DNA from: an uncultured Pseudomonadota bacterium
GTDB taxonomy: Bacteria; Pseudomonadota; Alphaproteobacteria; RF32; CAG-239
Direction of reading: 5' to 3'
Assembly: GCA_949292375.1 (NCBI GenBank)
Contig: CASEZG010000001.1
Location: forward strand, 124,679-188,678
DNA: 64,000 nt
This document shows positions 44,718-53,641 of this stretch, in pieces. Each line of letters begins with the position of its first letter. Position 1 is the stretch's first letter. Both the position numbers and the translations under genes were made by a program. The notes under the pieces are model-generated. The model was not told the DNA's origin. It saw only the letters and a program-made list of their open reading frames with translations, and did not search any database.

Positions 44718-46196
44718 CTAGCAGCAGAGTTCTTCAATGATTTTGTTTAAAACCGCAAAGCCTTTTGATGTTGCTTTGAGGTTGTTTTTTGTTTCCGTTA
44801 AAAAGCCTTCAGAAATAAGATGTTGTAGATTTTTTGTGTTGATTGTTTCAGCAAAAGTTAAGCCGCAATTTTCAAAAAATCGTTGTTTGTTTATGCCCTG
44901 ATTAAGCCGTAAACCCATAATGATTAATTCTTCAGCGCGTTCCTGTGCCGTGAGCTCTTCTATGTTTAAATGATGCGTGGTGGCATAAATTTTGCCCTCA
45001 GACATAAATCTTCCGTGGGCGGATTTGCCAATGCCTATATAATCATCTCCTTCCCAATAAAGCAGATTATGTTTGCAAGGCAGTCCATAGTTTGAAACTT
45101 CGTATTGCGGATAGCCGTTGGTGTTAAGATAATCGTTGGTGAAGGCATACATCTGAACAGCAGCCTCATCTTCTAAGGCACGTACGCCTTTGGCCGCAAA
45201 AACCGTACCTTCTTCAATGGTTAATTGATATAGGGAAATGTGCTTAAAACCAAAATTTGTTGCTTGTTTCAGCTCTTGTTTCCATTCTTCCAAGCTTTGC
45301 TGTGGACGGGCATAAATCAAATCCATAGAATGATTGTCAAAGATATTTAAGACTTCATCTATGGCTTTTTGAGCTTGTTTGAGGTTATGTGTGCGGCCTA
45401 AGAATCGTAAGTCTTTGTCATTTAGAGCCTGAACGCCTAAAGATAACCGATTGATTCCGGCAGTTTTTAGCTCATAAAACATATTTTCTCTGTCTGAGTT
45501 GGGGTTGGCTTCCAGACTAATCTCTATATCTGAACGAATCTGCCATTTTTTAGCAATGAAGTTGATGATTTTTTCTATGTTTTGCGGCTTAATCAGCGAT
45601 GGTGTACCGCCGCCGAAAAAAATACTACTGACAGTTTTATCTTGTGTGAACCGATGATAATATTCTAAGTCTTGCAAATAGCCGTCTATTATTTCTTCTT
45701 GTGCTACATCCTTTTTGACTTCCTTATAAAAGTCGCAATAAGGGCAACGAGATAGGCAAAACGGCCAGTGGATATAAACTCCGAAAGGTTTTAAAACTCG
45801 TCTGGTGGGCAACTGCTTGGGCAATCCGGTGCTCACATCCTCATGTACATTAGAGTACATTCCGGTGTTGCGCTCCGTGTCGTCCGGCGCATTTCCCTCA
45901 CCAGCCGAGTTTTGGAAAGTGGAGGCGGGTAGCTGCTTGGGCAATCCGGTGCTTTTATTCTCATGTACATTAGAGTACATTCCGGTGTTGTGCTCCGTGT
46001 CGTCCGGCGCATTTCCCTCACCAGCCGAGTTTTGGAAAGTGGAGGCGGGTAACTGCTTGGGCAATCCGGTGCTTTTATTCTCATGTACATTAGAGTACAT
46101 TCCGGTGTTGCGCTCCGTGTCGTCCGGCGCATTTCCCTCACCAGCCGAGTTTTGGAAAGCGGAGGCGGGTAACTGCTTGGGCAATCCGGCATTCAT
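44718..46196 (-). CDS. hemW: Heme chaperone HemW with repetitive N-terminal insertion
   Basis: A radical SAM protein of the HemN/HemW family. The catalytic part starts at FGVYIHWPFC with C-X3-C-X2-C (CLSRCPYC), GGGTPS follows, and HNLLYW is the HNxxYW motif that marks HemW (heme transfer) rather than coproporphyrinogen dehydrogenase. The core is about 370 residues, the normal HemW length. In front of it the frame stays open through about 3.2 copies of a 120-bp (40-residue) repeat (LPKQLPAS.FQNSAGEGNA...). The ATG at 46196 with a weak AGG upstream gives 492 residues. Starting at the Met in the last repeat (45860) would give 380. Which start is used is unknown. Confidence 0.82.
   Translation of the reverse strand: MNAGLPKQLPASAFQNSAGEGNAPDDTERNTGMYSNVHENKSTGLPKQLPASTFQNSAGEGNAPDDTEHNTGMYSNVHENKSTGLPKQLPASTFQNSAGEGNAPDDTERNTGMYSNVHEDVSTGLPKQLPTRRVLKPFGVYIHWPFCLSRCPYCDFYKEVKKDVAQEEIIDGYLQDLEYYHRFTQDKTVSSIFFGGGTPSLIKPQNIEKIINFIAKKWQIRSDIEISLEANPNSDRENMFYELKTAGINRLSLGVQALNDKDLRFLGRTHNLKQAQKAIDEVLNIFDNHSMDLIYARPQQSLEEWKQELKQATNFGFKHISLYQLTIEEGTVFAAKGVRALEDEAAVQMYAFTNDYLNTNGYPQYEVSNYGLPCKHNLLYWEGDDYIGIGKSAHGRFMSEGKIYATTHHLNIEELTAQERAEELIIMGLRLNQGINKQRFFENCGLTFAETINTKNLQHLISEGFLTETKNNLKATSKGFAVLNKIIEELCC
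45793..45913. repeat. Palindromic element unit next to the hemW core
   Basis: AAAACTCGTCTGGTG at the left and CACCAGCCGAGTTTT at the right are inverted repeats (14 of 15 match). The centre is TGTAC-ATTAGA-GTACA (45844-45859). Ends, core and size match the element at 20379-20503. Confidence 0.7.
45807..46190. repeat. 120-bp tandem repeat, about 3.2 copies
   Basis: The period is exactly 120 bp: CTGCTTGGGCAATCCGG occurs at 45813, 45933, 46053 and 46173. The copies are almost identical, differing mainly near the GCTCACATCC/GCTTTTATTC segment. As 120 is a multiple of three, hemW stays in frame, and all three minus frames and one plus frame are open. Confidence 0.92.
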
Positions 46197-46211
46197 ATCC
46201 ACGACCTATGT

Positions 46212-47522
46212 TTATAAAATGAACTTGGATAAATCAGAGGCTTCGGTATATTTTGCCAGTTTTTCCTCAACCATCTGCGCGGTTATTACTTCTTTTTCAC
46301 CACTGCGGTCAGATGCCGTATAACTGATATCTTCCAGCAAAATTTCCAGAACCGTATGTAATCTTCTTGCTCCGATGTTTTCGACATTTTCATTGATGGC
46401 AACGGCAATGTCTGCAATTTTATCAATAGCTTCTTTTTCAAATTCTAAATCAAAATTTTCGGTCTTCATCAAGGCGACATATTGTTCTATCAAATTTGCT
46501 TCCGGCTCGGTTAAGATACGTACAAAGTCCTCATGTGTTAAGGCTTTTAGTTCAACACGTATCGGCAAGCGTCCTTGAAGTTCCGGCAATAAATCTGAAG
46601 GTTTGGAAAGATGAAATGCACCGGAGCAGATAAACAAGATATGGTCAGTTTTAACCATACCGTATTTAGTGCTTACGGTTGTTCCCTCAATCAGCGGCAA
46701 GAGGTCTCTTTGGACGCCTTCGCGTGAAACATCGCTGCCACGGCGGTCATCTTTGCCGGCAATCTTATCTATCTCATCAATAAAGACTATGCCATCATTT
46801 TCTACGGTTTTGATGGCTGTTTGAATAATAGTATCATTATCCAAAAGTTTGTCACATTCTTCTTCCATCAAAACTTTGTAGGCATCGCCAACCGTCATCT
46901 TACGTGTTTTATATTTGTCGCCGAATGGTTTGCCTAATAAATCTCCTAAATTTAGCATTCCCATTTGTGCGCCGGGCATTCCCGGAATATCTATGGTCGG
47001 CATAGAGGGGTTGCTGTTATCGATAACCGCAATTTCAATTTCTCGGTCATTGAGCTGATTTTCTCTTAAGAGTTTGCGGAACTTTTCTTTAGTTTCTTCT
47101 CTTGCCGATGCTCCGACCAAGGCCTCCAAAACTCTTTCTTCTGCGCCGATTTCGGCTTTGGCGGCAACACTTTTGCGCAAGTCTTTTTTGGTGGAAGCAA
47201 TGGCGATTTCTACCAAATCGCGGATGATGGATTCAACATCTCGTCCAACATAGCCGATTTCGGTGAATTTTGTGGCCTCTACTTTGATAAAAGGTGCTTT
47301 TGCCAGTTTTGCCAATCGGCGAGAGATTTCGGTCTTGCCGACACCCGTTGGTCCGACCATTAAGATATTTTTGGGTACAATCTCTTCGCGCAAATGTTCG
47401 GAAACCTGCATTCTTCTCCAACGATTTCTCAAAGCAATTGCAACGGCTTTTTTGGCTTCGTTTTGACCGACAATAAAACGGTCCAGTTCTGATACAATCT
47501 CTCTTGGGCTGAAATTGGCCAT
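46212..47522 (-). CDS. hslU: ATP-dependent protease ATPase subunit HslU
   Basis: The AAA+ unfoldase of the HslUV (ClpYQ) protease. It has 436 residues. The pore motif GYVGRD is at about 90-95, the Walker A motif GPTGVGKT at 57-64, Walker [13 protein letters not shown] follows the intermediate domain, and [26 protein letters not shown] is the sensor region. The C-terminus ends in SKFIL, like the activating tail that inserts into HslV. The ATG is 1 bp behind the hslV stop. Confidence 0.96.
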   Translation of the reverse strand: MANFSPREIVSELDRFIVGQNEAKKAVAIALRNRWRRMQVSEHLREEIVPKNILMVGPTGVGKTEISRRLAKLAKAPFIKVEATKFTEIGYVGRDVESIIRDLVEIAIASTKKDLRKSVAAKAEIGAEERVLEALVGASAREETKEKFRKLLRENQLNDREIEIAVIDNSNPSMPTIDIPGMPGAQMGMLNLGDLLGKPFGDKYKTRKMTVGDAYKVLMEEECDKLLDNDTIIQTAIKTVENDGIVFIDEIDKIAGKDDRRGSDVSREGVQRDLLPLIEGTTVSTKYGMVKTDHILFICSGAFHLSKPSDLLPELQGRLPIRVELKALTHEDFVRILTEPEANLIEQYVALMKTENFDLEFEKEAIDKIADIAVAINENVENIGARRLHTVLEILLEDISYTASDRSGEKEVITAQMVEEKLAKYTEASDLSKFIL

Positions 47523-47523
47523 T

Positions 47524-48048
47524 TTAATCTACCTTTTCAATAATTACGTTGTGGTTGGTGTATACGTCAATGTCGCCGGCAATCTTCATTGCTTTATGGG
47601 CGATATCTTCCAGACTTAATCCGTTAATGTCATATAGGGCCTTGGCTGCGGCCATGGCATAGTTGCCGCCTGACCCGATGCCGATTATTCCGTCGTCAGG
47701 TTCCATTACTTCGCCCGTGCCGGAGATGACCAGTGAAACATCTTTGTCTGCAACAATCATAAAGGCTTGGAGTTGTCTTAAATATTTATCCATCCTCCAG
47801 TCTTTAGCCAGCTCGACAGCTGCTCGTTTGAGTTGGTTGGCATGCTTTTCAAGTTTGCTTTCCAATCTTTCTATCAGGGTTATGCCATCTGCGGCGGCTC
47901 CGGCAAATCCGGCAATGATATTGCCGTTGCCGATGCGGCGGACTTTTACGGATTTTGACTTGAAAATGACGGCTTCTCCTAATGTGGCTTGTCCGTCTCC
48001 GGCCATGACAACTTCGTTGCCTTTGCGAATGCATAAAATTGTGGTCAT
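47524..48048 (-). CDS. hslV: HslV peptidase subunit
   Basis: Proteasome-beta-like threonine peptidase, forming a double hexamer. It has 174 residues. After Met removal the N-terminal Thr ([10 protein letters not shown]) is the nucleophile; [13 protein letters not shown] (active-site Lys) and [14 protein letters not shown] are family landmarks. It is the first gene of hslV-hslU, with hemW behind, so hemW may be read from the same promoter. Confidence 0.95.
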   Translation of the reverse strand: MTTILCIRKGNEVVMAGDGQATLGEAVIFKSKSVKVRRIGNGNIIAGFAGAAADGITLIERLESKLEKHANQLKRAAVELAKDWRMDKYLRQLQAFMIVADKDVSLVISGTGEVMEPDDGIIGIGSGGNYAMAAAKALYDINGLSLEDIAHKAMKIAGDIDVYTNHNVIIEKVD

Positions 48049-48122
48049 AGTATTATATCCTATCTTTAAGTTTGCTTTTCTTTATGTAGGGTGCTTAAAA
48101 TGATTTTGCAACAATTTAGAGT

Positions 48123-48153
48123 AAAAACCCCGCAAAATAGCGGGGCTTTTGTT
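48123..48153 (-). terminator. Terminator after the exported protease-like gene
   Basis: CCCCGC (48128-48133) and GCGGGG (48140-48145) pair, followed on the minus strand by GTTTTTAC. Confidence 0.82.
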
Positions 48154-50409
48154 TTATTTGCGGTCTTTGGCATCCATAACAGCCGGATCTTTCGGTCCGC
48201 TGTTTTTCAGAATAGCCTCTGTCAGCGGTTTGTATTTTTGCCATGGGCTTTTTTCCGTGAAGGCTTTGCCGCAGATGGATAAACCAACAGAGCGTAAAGC
48301 CGTTTCGGTCGGGATAAATAAGTCCGGACTATCATCGGTCTTTTTACCCTGTGTTGCAAAGCCGTTGATGGTTCCGTGCTCATCAATCAAAGCTCCGCCG
48401 ATGGTTACGGTTTGAACAAAGGTATCAATGATAATCTCTGCACCTTTTTCTTCCGAGTAGCGATAGCCGCTGACCGTTCCGGCGTTGTCTAAATAGCCTT
48501 CGCCGTTTTCAAAGCTGCCTTCAATGTCTAACAATCCCAGAGCCAAGAAACCGCTCTTGCCGACGTCAGGCAAATCAAGGTTGAGAGAAAGCGGGGTATA
48601 TTTGGTCTTTTCATCCAAGACTAACAGAGCCGTGTTTTTGCTTGGGTTGATGCGGAAGGCCGTTGCTTTCAGTTTGCCACCGTTGATTGTTTCAAGATTA
48701 TATCTGTTGTTGTCCTTAACAATGAGGTCAGCTGAGGTCAAAACAAATTGTTCGGAAACAATCAAACCTGCGCCTTTTTTGCCGTTGGCATTGGTGACGC
48801 TGACAACAGAAGCTCTGACTTTATACAGATTTTCCGGCGTTAGTTTTTCGTAAGGTTCTCTGTCAATGATGCAAAGCGAGTTTCCGCTGGCAAAGAAGGC
48901 CTCTTCAGCGGCTTCTCTTTTATCTGAGTCTATGTCAATCCAGGAATCGTCAACGATAGCCACGGTGTTGCTTTCTTCTGCGGAATGTTCTGTTATGCCT
49001 GAGGCTTCAACAATATCAATTTGTTTCTCTTCAATGCTTTCTTCTGCCGGAGGCATGATGAGAGTTTGTGTTCCGATTTCCGGCAGCATTTTGGTTTCTC
49101 CGCCATTGGAGATAACGCCGGAATCTTCAATGATTTCGGTTACGGGTTCTTCCACAACATCTACGGTATCCAACATTACAATGTCAGTCGGAACTTCAGT
49201 TATAGTCTGGATTTCATCATAAACCTGAACGGAATCGTCAGCGGGGATTTCCAGAACTTCTTGAACAACGGGAACCATTTGGCACATTTGTATGGGTTGA
49301 CCGTTTTCATCAAATTGTCCGGGGATCATGGAGCAAATATTGTAATTTTCCTCCATCGGAACGGCGGCTTGTTCGGTTAATTCCTGCAAAGTGTTAAACT
49401 CGGAGGCTTCCGCTTTCTTTATTTCTGGCTCAAATTTACATTTAATCGGGTCAGCAATTCTTTCCGCTTCTATCAGAGCCAGACGTTCCGCTTCGTGTTC
49501 GTCAGGGTGGACACGCGTTGCCAATTGCTTTTCAAATCCGGGGAGATTACGCAAGTTTGATACGGCATCGGCAAAAGCTTTTTCAACCAAACGTATTTCG
49601 GCGTTATATTCTCCTTCGTTGACTTCACCATAGCCTGTTGATGTCCCTTTCCAATAGACATTGGTTTTGGTTATGTCCATTAATCTCCAAGTAACGGTCA
49701 TTTCCGAAGAACCCGTGCGGCGGTCTTCTTTTTGAGAATCGTCCCAGTCATATTCATCGCAAAGATTCATATAATAATCGGTTATTTCGGCGGTTAAAAT
49801 ATATTCCGGCAGAGGAGAGGGGTTGGTTTCAAGACACAAGCTTGAGGGCATTTTAACAATCGGATAGCAGTTGCCGACAATCTGGTTGAATATGGGAATA
49901 AACTGCATATCTTTTTGCATAATGCGACCTTGATTCAAGATGGCGTCTTTTTCAAAACGACGGCAACCGAAAATGCGAAAACGATATTGTCCGAGCTTGG
50001 TCGAATAAGGGGCATATTTTTTGCCTTTTTTGATGCGGAAGTCTACATATTCAAGGCTAATCGGAGCAAAATTTTTGCAGTCTCGGTAAACAGATTTATA
50101 GATTTCGTCATCGTAGGCTACTTCATAATTTTTTACATTCGGCTTTTTTTGTTCGCAGTTGACGCATTTTGTGGTCGGACAACTGACGCAACTTCCTCCC
50201 GGAAAAATGCTGCCGTCTTTGTCTTTGGGGTTGCAAGAGGTGCATTCTCCGCCGGGGAAAATACTGCCGTCTTTTGATGAATTTGCTTCTTCAGGCTTGA
50301 AAAAACTTCTGACATTGGCTGATGCCATATTTTCGTTGCTTATGGCAAAGATGCCACATCCTAATGCGGCTAAAAAGAAAAATGATTTAACAGCCTGTTG
50401 AATTTTCAT
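48154..50409 (-). CDS. Large exported protein with lipoprotein-like domain and degenerate trypsin fold
   Basis: 751 residues with a signal peptide (about 1-31). A Cys-rich stretch (about 47-90) repeats DGSIFPGG followed by C-X2-C. A domain at about 185-315 (AEITDYYMNL, TWRLMD, VYWKGTS, AFADAVSNL) recalls periplasmic proteins of the CsgG/curli-assembly type. A long acidic low-complexity linker (about 350-530) follows, then a C-terminal domain with the fold pattern of trypsin-like proteases (GAGLIVSEQFVLTSADLIV ... TIGGALIDEHGTINGF). The catalytic His and Ser positions do not hold His or Ser, so it is probably an inactive binding module. The function is unknown. It is separated from comM by 12 bp. 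Confidence 0.65.
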   Translation of the reverse strand: MKIQQAVKSFFFLAALGCGIFAISNENMASANVRSFFKPEEANSSKDGSIFPGGECTSCNPKDKDGSIFPGGSCVSCPTTKCVNCEQKKPNVKNYEVAYDDEIYKSVYRDCKNFAPISLEYVDFRIKKGKKYAPYSTKLGQYRFRIFGCRRFEKDAILNQGRIMQKDMQFIPIFNQIVGNCYPIVKMPSSLCLETNPSPLPEYILTAEITDYYMNLCDEYDWDDSQKEDRRTGSSEMTVTWRLMDITKTNVYWKGTSTGYGEVNEGEYNAEIRLVEKAFADAVSNLRNLPGFEKQLATRVHPDEHEAERLALIEAERIADPIKCKFEPEIKKAEASEFNTLQELTEQAAVPMEENYNICSMIPGQFDENGQPIQMCQMVPVVQEVLEIPADDSVQVYDEIQTITEVPTDIVMLDTVDVVEEPVTEIIEDSGVISNGGETKMLPEIGTQTLIMPPAEESIEEKQIDIVEASGITEHSAEESNTVAIVDDSWIDIDSDKREAAEEAFFASGNSLCIIDREPYEKLTPENLYKVRASVVSVTNANGKKGAGLIVSEQFVLTSADLIVKDNNRYNLETINGGKLKATAFRINPSKNTALLVLDEKTKYTPLSLNLDLPDVGKSGFLALGLLDIEGSFENGEGYLDNAGTVSGYRYSEEKGAEIIIDTFVQTVTIGGALIDEHGTINGFATQGKKTDDSPDLFIPTETALRSVGLSICGKAFTEKSPWQKYKPLTEAILKNSGPKDPAVMDAKDRK

Positions 50410-50421
50410 TATTTTTATCTC

Positions 50422-51945
50422 CTAAACTTGGCGACCGGGAATGCGGCTACGCAAGGCTAAAGCTTCAGCTATATGCATCTTAAGAACTTTCGGCATATTT
50501 TGCAAGTCTGCAATTGTTCTTGCTAACCGCAAAGTGCGATGATATGCCCGTGCCGAAAGTTTGGCTTTTTCGGCAAAGCTTATTAATAGGGTTGAAGCAT
50601 CGTTATCCAAGGCGGCAACTTCTTCCAGCATATCTCCTTTGAGTTGCGCATTGGCGGTGAGTTCGGGGTGACCGAGTTGTCTGAATCTTTCTGCTTGGAT
50701 TTTACGCGCTTTAATGACTCTTTCTCGGATGATTTCTGAGCTTTCGCCTTTTTTGACATCATTCATTTCCCACGGACTGACGGCAGGAACCTCGATATGG
50801 ATGTCTATGCGGTCTAGGAGAGGACCGGAGATTTTGGCTTGGTATTCTTCAGCGCATTTGGGTGCGCGACTGCAGGCCAGTGCCGGATTTCCCAGATGTC
50901 CGCAGCGGCAGGGGTTCATTGCCGCAATGAGTTGGAAACGCGCAGGATATATTGTATGTGCGTTGACTCTTGAGATGGATACATAACCGTTTTCGAGAGG
51001 TTGACGCAGGGCTTCCAGAGCCGAGCGGCTAAACTCGGGTAGCTCGTCTAAGAACAAAACGCCGTTATGCGCCAGAGAAATTTCTCCCGGTTGTGCTTTG
51101 CGTCCGCCTCCGACCAAAGCAGGTGTCGAGGCCGAGTGGTGGGGGTCGCGGAAAGGTCTTTCAAAACAGATTTTGCTGTCTTTGAGTTCTCCGGCAACAG
51201 AATGTATGATGCTGGTTTCAAGAGCTTCTGCCGGAGTCAGCGGCGGGAGAATCGTCGGCAAGCGGGCAGCTAACATAGATTTTCCGGCTCCGGGAGGGCC
51301 TATCATTAATAAATTATGTGCGCCGGCGGCAGCAATTTCTAAGGCTTTTTTGGCGGATTCCTGACCTTTAACATCGCTCATATCCAGAGGAGATTTTGTG
51401 TCCGATGCTTTAAGAGCCGCCGGAAAAGGAATGAGTTGCGTGCCTTTGAAATGATTGATGAGCGAAAGCAGATTTTCCGGTGCGATGATGTCTTTTAAGC
51501 CTGACCAAACAGCCTCAGAGCCATTAGCTGCCGGACAGATTAAACCTTTTTCAGTACGATTGGCTTTAATGGCAGCAGGTAAAATGCCGTTGACGGAGAT
51601 TAGGCTTCCGTCTAAACCAAGTTCGCCAAGCGCAATATAGTTTGCAAGTTCTTCTTGCGGAACAATGCTCATGGCGGCCAGAAGCCCCAGAGCAACGGGT
51701 AAATCAAAGTGTGAGCCCTCTTTGAGTAAATCAGCCGGAGCCAAGTTTATGGTGATGCGTTTGGCGGGCAGGCTTAAACCAAGTGATTGGAGTGCGGCGC
51801 GAACACGTTCTTTACTTTCGGCTACGGCTTTGTCGGGTAAGCCAACAATCGTAAAAGCGGGTAAACCTGAGGAGATTTGCACTTGCAAATCGACATCCAG
51901 AATGTCTAAACCATTAAAAGCAACCGTATTGACCCGAGATAACAT
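50422..51945 (-). CDS. comM: ComM/YifB-family AAA+ ATPase
   Basis: A 507-residue magnesium-chelatase-like AAA+ protein. ComM promotes branch migration during natural transformation in gammaproteobacteria; in alphaproteobacteria the role is less clear. There is a Lon-protease-like N-terminal domain (about 1-170), Walker A GPPGAGKSML (about 218), Walker B VLFLDELPEF, the RxFRDPHH motif (FERPFRDPHHSAS), and a C-terminal Mg-chelatase domain with a CRCGHLG cysteine cluster. It is not a true chelatase subunit. Confidence 0.9.
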   Translation of the reverse strand: MLSRVNTVAFNGLDILDVDLQVQISSGLPAFTIVGLPDKAVAESKERVRAALQSLGLSLPAKRITINLAPADLLKEGSHFDLPVALGLLAAMSIVPQEELANYIALGELGLDGSLISVNGILPAAIKANRTEKGLICPAANGSEAVWSGLKDIIAPENLLSLINHFKGTQLIPFPAALKASDTKSPLDMSDVKGQESAKKALEIAAAGAHNLLMIGPPGAGKSMLAARLPTILPPLTPAEALETSIIHSVAGELKDSKICFERPFRDPHHSASTPALVGGGRKAQPGEISLAHNGVLFLDELPEFSRSALEALRQPLENGYVSISRVNAHTIYPARFQLIAAMNPCRCGHLGNPALACSRAPKCAEEYQAKISGPLLDRIDIHIEVPAVSPWEMNDVKKGESSEIIRERVIKARKIQAERFRQLGHPELTANAQLKGDMLEEVAALDNDASTLLISFAEKAKLSARAYHRTLRLARTIADLQNMPKVLKMHIAEALALRSRIPGRQV

Positions 51946-51951
51946 GGCTTT

Positions 51952-52287
51952 TTACCATCGGGGTGTTCTTTCCCCATTACGCCAACGCCGTGTGGGAAAA
52001 GTTTCTTTGGTTAAGCGGTCGTATTTTGCAACCTTGTAGGGAATGTCGCGCAGGCGAACATAGTTTCGTTCTTCAAAATAGGTTGCGCAAGTTTCTGCCG
52101 AGGCATGTTTACTATCTCTGCAAATGATGATTATTCTGGTTTTGAGATGTTGCAATTTTATCTCTTCTCCCATAGATAAAAAGGTTTCATTGGAGAGAGA
52201 GGCATTATTGCGTGGTTCGGCAGTGTTTGAGCAACTACCTAAAATGACAGCAAAAAGTAAGGTTTTTAGTATGTTTTTGTTCCACAT
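51952..52287 (-). CDS. Small lipoprotein of unknown function
   Basis: 111 residues from the ATG at 52287, with a short basic start, a hydrophobic segment and a lipobox ILGSC (Cys about 19). The remainder is polar with two further cysteines (IIICRDS, AETCAT) that could form a disulfide, and ends in a Trp/Arg-rich tail. It is 6 bp upstream of comM and probably co-transcribed. It has no recognised family. Confidence 0.65.
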   Translation of the reverse strand: MWNKNILKTLLFAVILGSCSNTAEPRNNASLSNETFLSMGEEIKLQHLKTRIIIICRDSKHASAETCATYFEERNYVRLRDIPYKVAKYDRLTKETFPTRRWRNGERTPRW

Positions 52288-52366
52288 GTGAGTTCTATCC
52301 TCGGCTTGCAAGTGCTTTATTGTAGGCCGAAAAAGGTTAAAATTAGGTTATCGGCACATAAAATGC

Positions 52367-52394
52367 TTGCAAAATTAAAGTTTTAGAGTATATT
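52367..52394 (+). promoter_or_regulatory. Promoter of rpsF-rpsR-rplI
   Basis: TTGCAA (52367-52372), 16 bp, TATATT (52389-52394). It gives a leader of about 110 bases before rpsF. Confidence 0.55.
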
Positions 52395-52408
52395 CGCAAT
52401 CGTCCCTT

Positions 52409-52480
52409 GCCGCAGGAGTCCGAATTATAATAAAGACAAAAGCTTGCGGCTATACAAGAACCCGGCTCTTTATTGAGCCA
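52409..52480 (+). promoter_or_regulatory. Candidate S6:S18 ribosomal-protein leader
   Basis: GCCGCA (52409-52414) pairs with TGCGGC (52445-52450), enclosing GGAGTCCGA. A second hairpin is GGCTC-TTTATT-GAGCC (52464-52479). Bacterial rpsF operons are often autoregulated by an S6:S18-binding leader with a CCG bulge; a CCG is present here, but I cannot confirm the full motif. Confidence 0.4.
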
Positions 52481-52511
52481 TTTGTTGAGAATCCATAAGG
52501 AGATATTTTAG

Positions 52512-52844
52512 ATGTCTAATTACGAAAGCGTGCTGATTGCACGTCAAGACCTCGGTACTTCTCAAGTTAACAACATTGTTTCTGAATTGAGCGATGTTAT
52601 TAAGAAAGAAGGCGGTGAGGTTGTTAAAGTTGATAACTGGGGTTTGAAGAACCTGGCTTATCGTATTAAGAAAAACCGCAAAGGCCACTATGTTTTGATG
52701 AATATCTCTGCTCCGGCTAACGCTATTGCAGAATTTGAAAGAATCATGAGATTCAACGAAGATATCATCCGCTACATGACTGTTAAGGTTGAAGAATTTA
52801 ATGACCTTTCTTCTTCCGAAGACAGAGAAACTGTAGAAGAATAG
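52512..52844 (+). CDS. rpsF: 30S ribosomal protein S6
   Basis: 110 residues starting [14 protein letters not shown], with [19 protein letters not shown], the conserved S6 core, and an acidic tail. It binds S18 in the platform of the small subunit. AAGGAGATATTTTAG precedes the ATG. It is first in rpsF-rpsR-rplI, the standard bacterial order. Confidence 0.97.
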   Translation: MSNYESVLIARQDLGTSQVNNIVSELSDVIKKEGGEVVKVDNWGLKNLAYRIKKNRKGHYVLMNISAPANAIAEFERIMRFNEDIIRYMTVKVEEFNDLSSSEDRETVEE

Positions 52845-52854
52845 GAGAAATATA

Positions 52855-53082
52855 ATGGCTAAACAAGTATTTTTCAGAAGAAAGAAAGCATGTCCGTTTT
52901 CCGGTGAAGACGGCTTGAAGATTGACTATAAGGATGTTAAATTGCTCTCCCGTTATATTTCGGAAAAAGGCAAGATTATTCCTAGCCGTATTACGGCCGT
53001 TTCAGCTAAAAAACAAAGAGAACTGGCCCGCGCTATCAAACGCGCACGCTATTTGGCTCTGCTTCCCTATGTTGCGGCTTAA
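52855..53082 (+). CDS. rpsR: 30S ribosomal protein S18
   Basis: 75 residues: [40 protein letters not shown] (in part), and the [16 protein letters not shown] end are universal S18 segments. It has a strong ribosome-binding site (AGGAGAAATATA) 10 bp behind rpsF. Confidence 0.97.
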   Translation: MAKQVFFRRKKACPFSGEDGLKIDYKDVKLLSRYISEKGKIIPSRITAVSAKKQRELARAIKRARYLALLPYVAA

Positions 53083-53093
53083 GGAGAAATACG

Positions 53094-53579
53094 ATGGAAG
53101 TTATCCTTTTAGAACATGTTGAAAAATTGGGTAAAATGGGCGACAAAGTTACCGTTAAAAACGGTTATGCCCGTAACTACCTCTTGCCTCAGAACAAAGC
53201 TTTGCGTGCTACAGAAGCAAACGTTGCTTTCTATGAGAAGAAAAAAGCTGAGTTAGAAGCTCATAATAAGGCTTTGTTTGACGAAGCTACCAAAAAGGCT
53301 GAAGCTCTTCAGGGATATAGTGCTGTTTTGGTTCGTCAGGCTGCTGAAACCGGACAATTGTACGGTTCTGTTACCATTCGTGACATTGCCGCTGCCATTA
53401 AAGCTTCCGGCTTTGATGTTGAGCGTCGTTGCGTTTATTTGGAAAAGCCGATTAAAGACCTCGGTATTTATCAGGTTAAATTGAACTTGCATCCGGAAGT
53501 ATCTCAGACGATTTTGGTTAACGTTGCCAGAACCGAAGATGATGCTAAGAAGCAGGAAAAGGCTTATAACAAAGAATAG
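53094..53579 (+). CDS. rplI: 50S ribosomal protein L9
   Basis: 161 residues: the N-terminal globule MEVILLEHVEKLGKMGD and VKNGYARNYLLPQNKA, a long connecting helix, and a C-terminal rRNA-binding domain with GQLYGSVT. A short charged extension follows the usual end. Its stop is followed by a strong terminator. Confidence 0.97.
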   Translation: MEVILLEHVEKLGKMGDKVTVKNGYARNYLLPQNKALRATEANVAFYEKKKAELEAHNKALFDEATKKAEALQGYSAVLVRQAAETGQLYGSVTIRDIAAAIKASGFDVERRCVYLEKPIKDLGIYQVKLNLHPEVSQTILVNVARTEDDAKKQEKAYNKE

Positions 53580-53600
53580 TTTTGTCATAAAGCTATGCAA

Positions 53601-53635
53601 TAAAAAAGACCGACTGAAAAGCCGGTCTTTTTTAT
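53601..53635. terminator. Bidirectional terminator between rplI and ftsK
   Basis: AAAAAAGACCG and CGGTCTTTTTT pair perfectly around ACTGAAAAGC; both strands end in T-runs. Confidence 0.88.
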
Positions 53636-53641
53636 TATGTT

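Noticed and set aside
44411..44740. Small open frames in the trxA-hemW gap
   Set aside because: They have no ribosome-binding sites, atypical amino acid composition, and lie across the strong RNA helices.
45807..46190. CRISPR-like array
   Set aside because: The units are contiguous 120-bp copies without unique spacers, and no cas genes are present.
45805..46323. Long plus-strand open frame opposite the hemW repeats
   Set aside because: It exists only because the 120-bp repeat has no stop in this frame; it has no ribosome-binding site and continues into the antisense of hslU.
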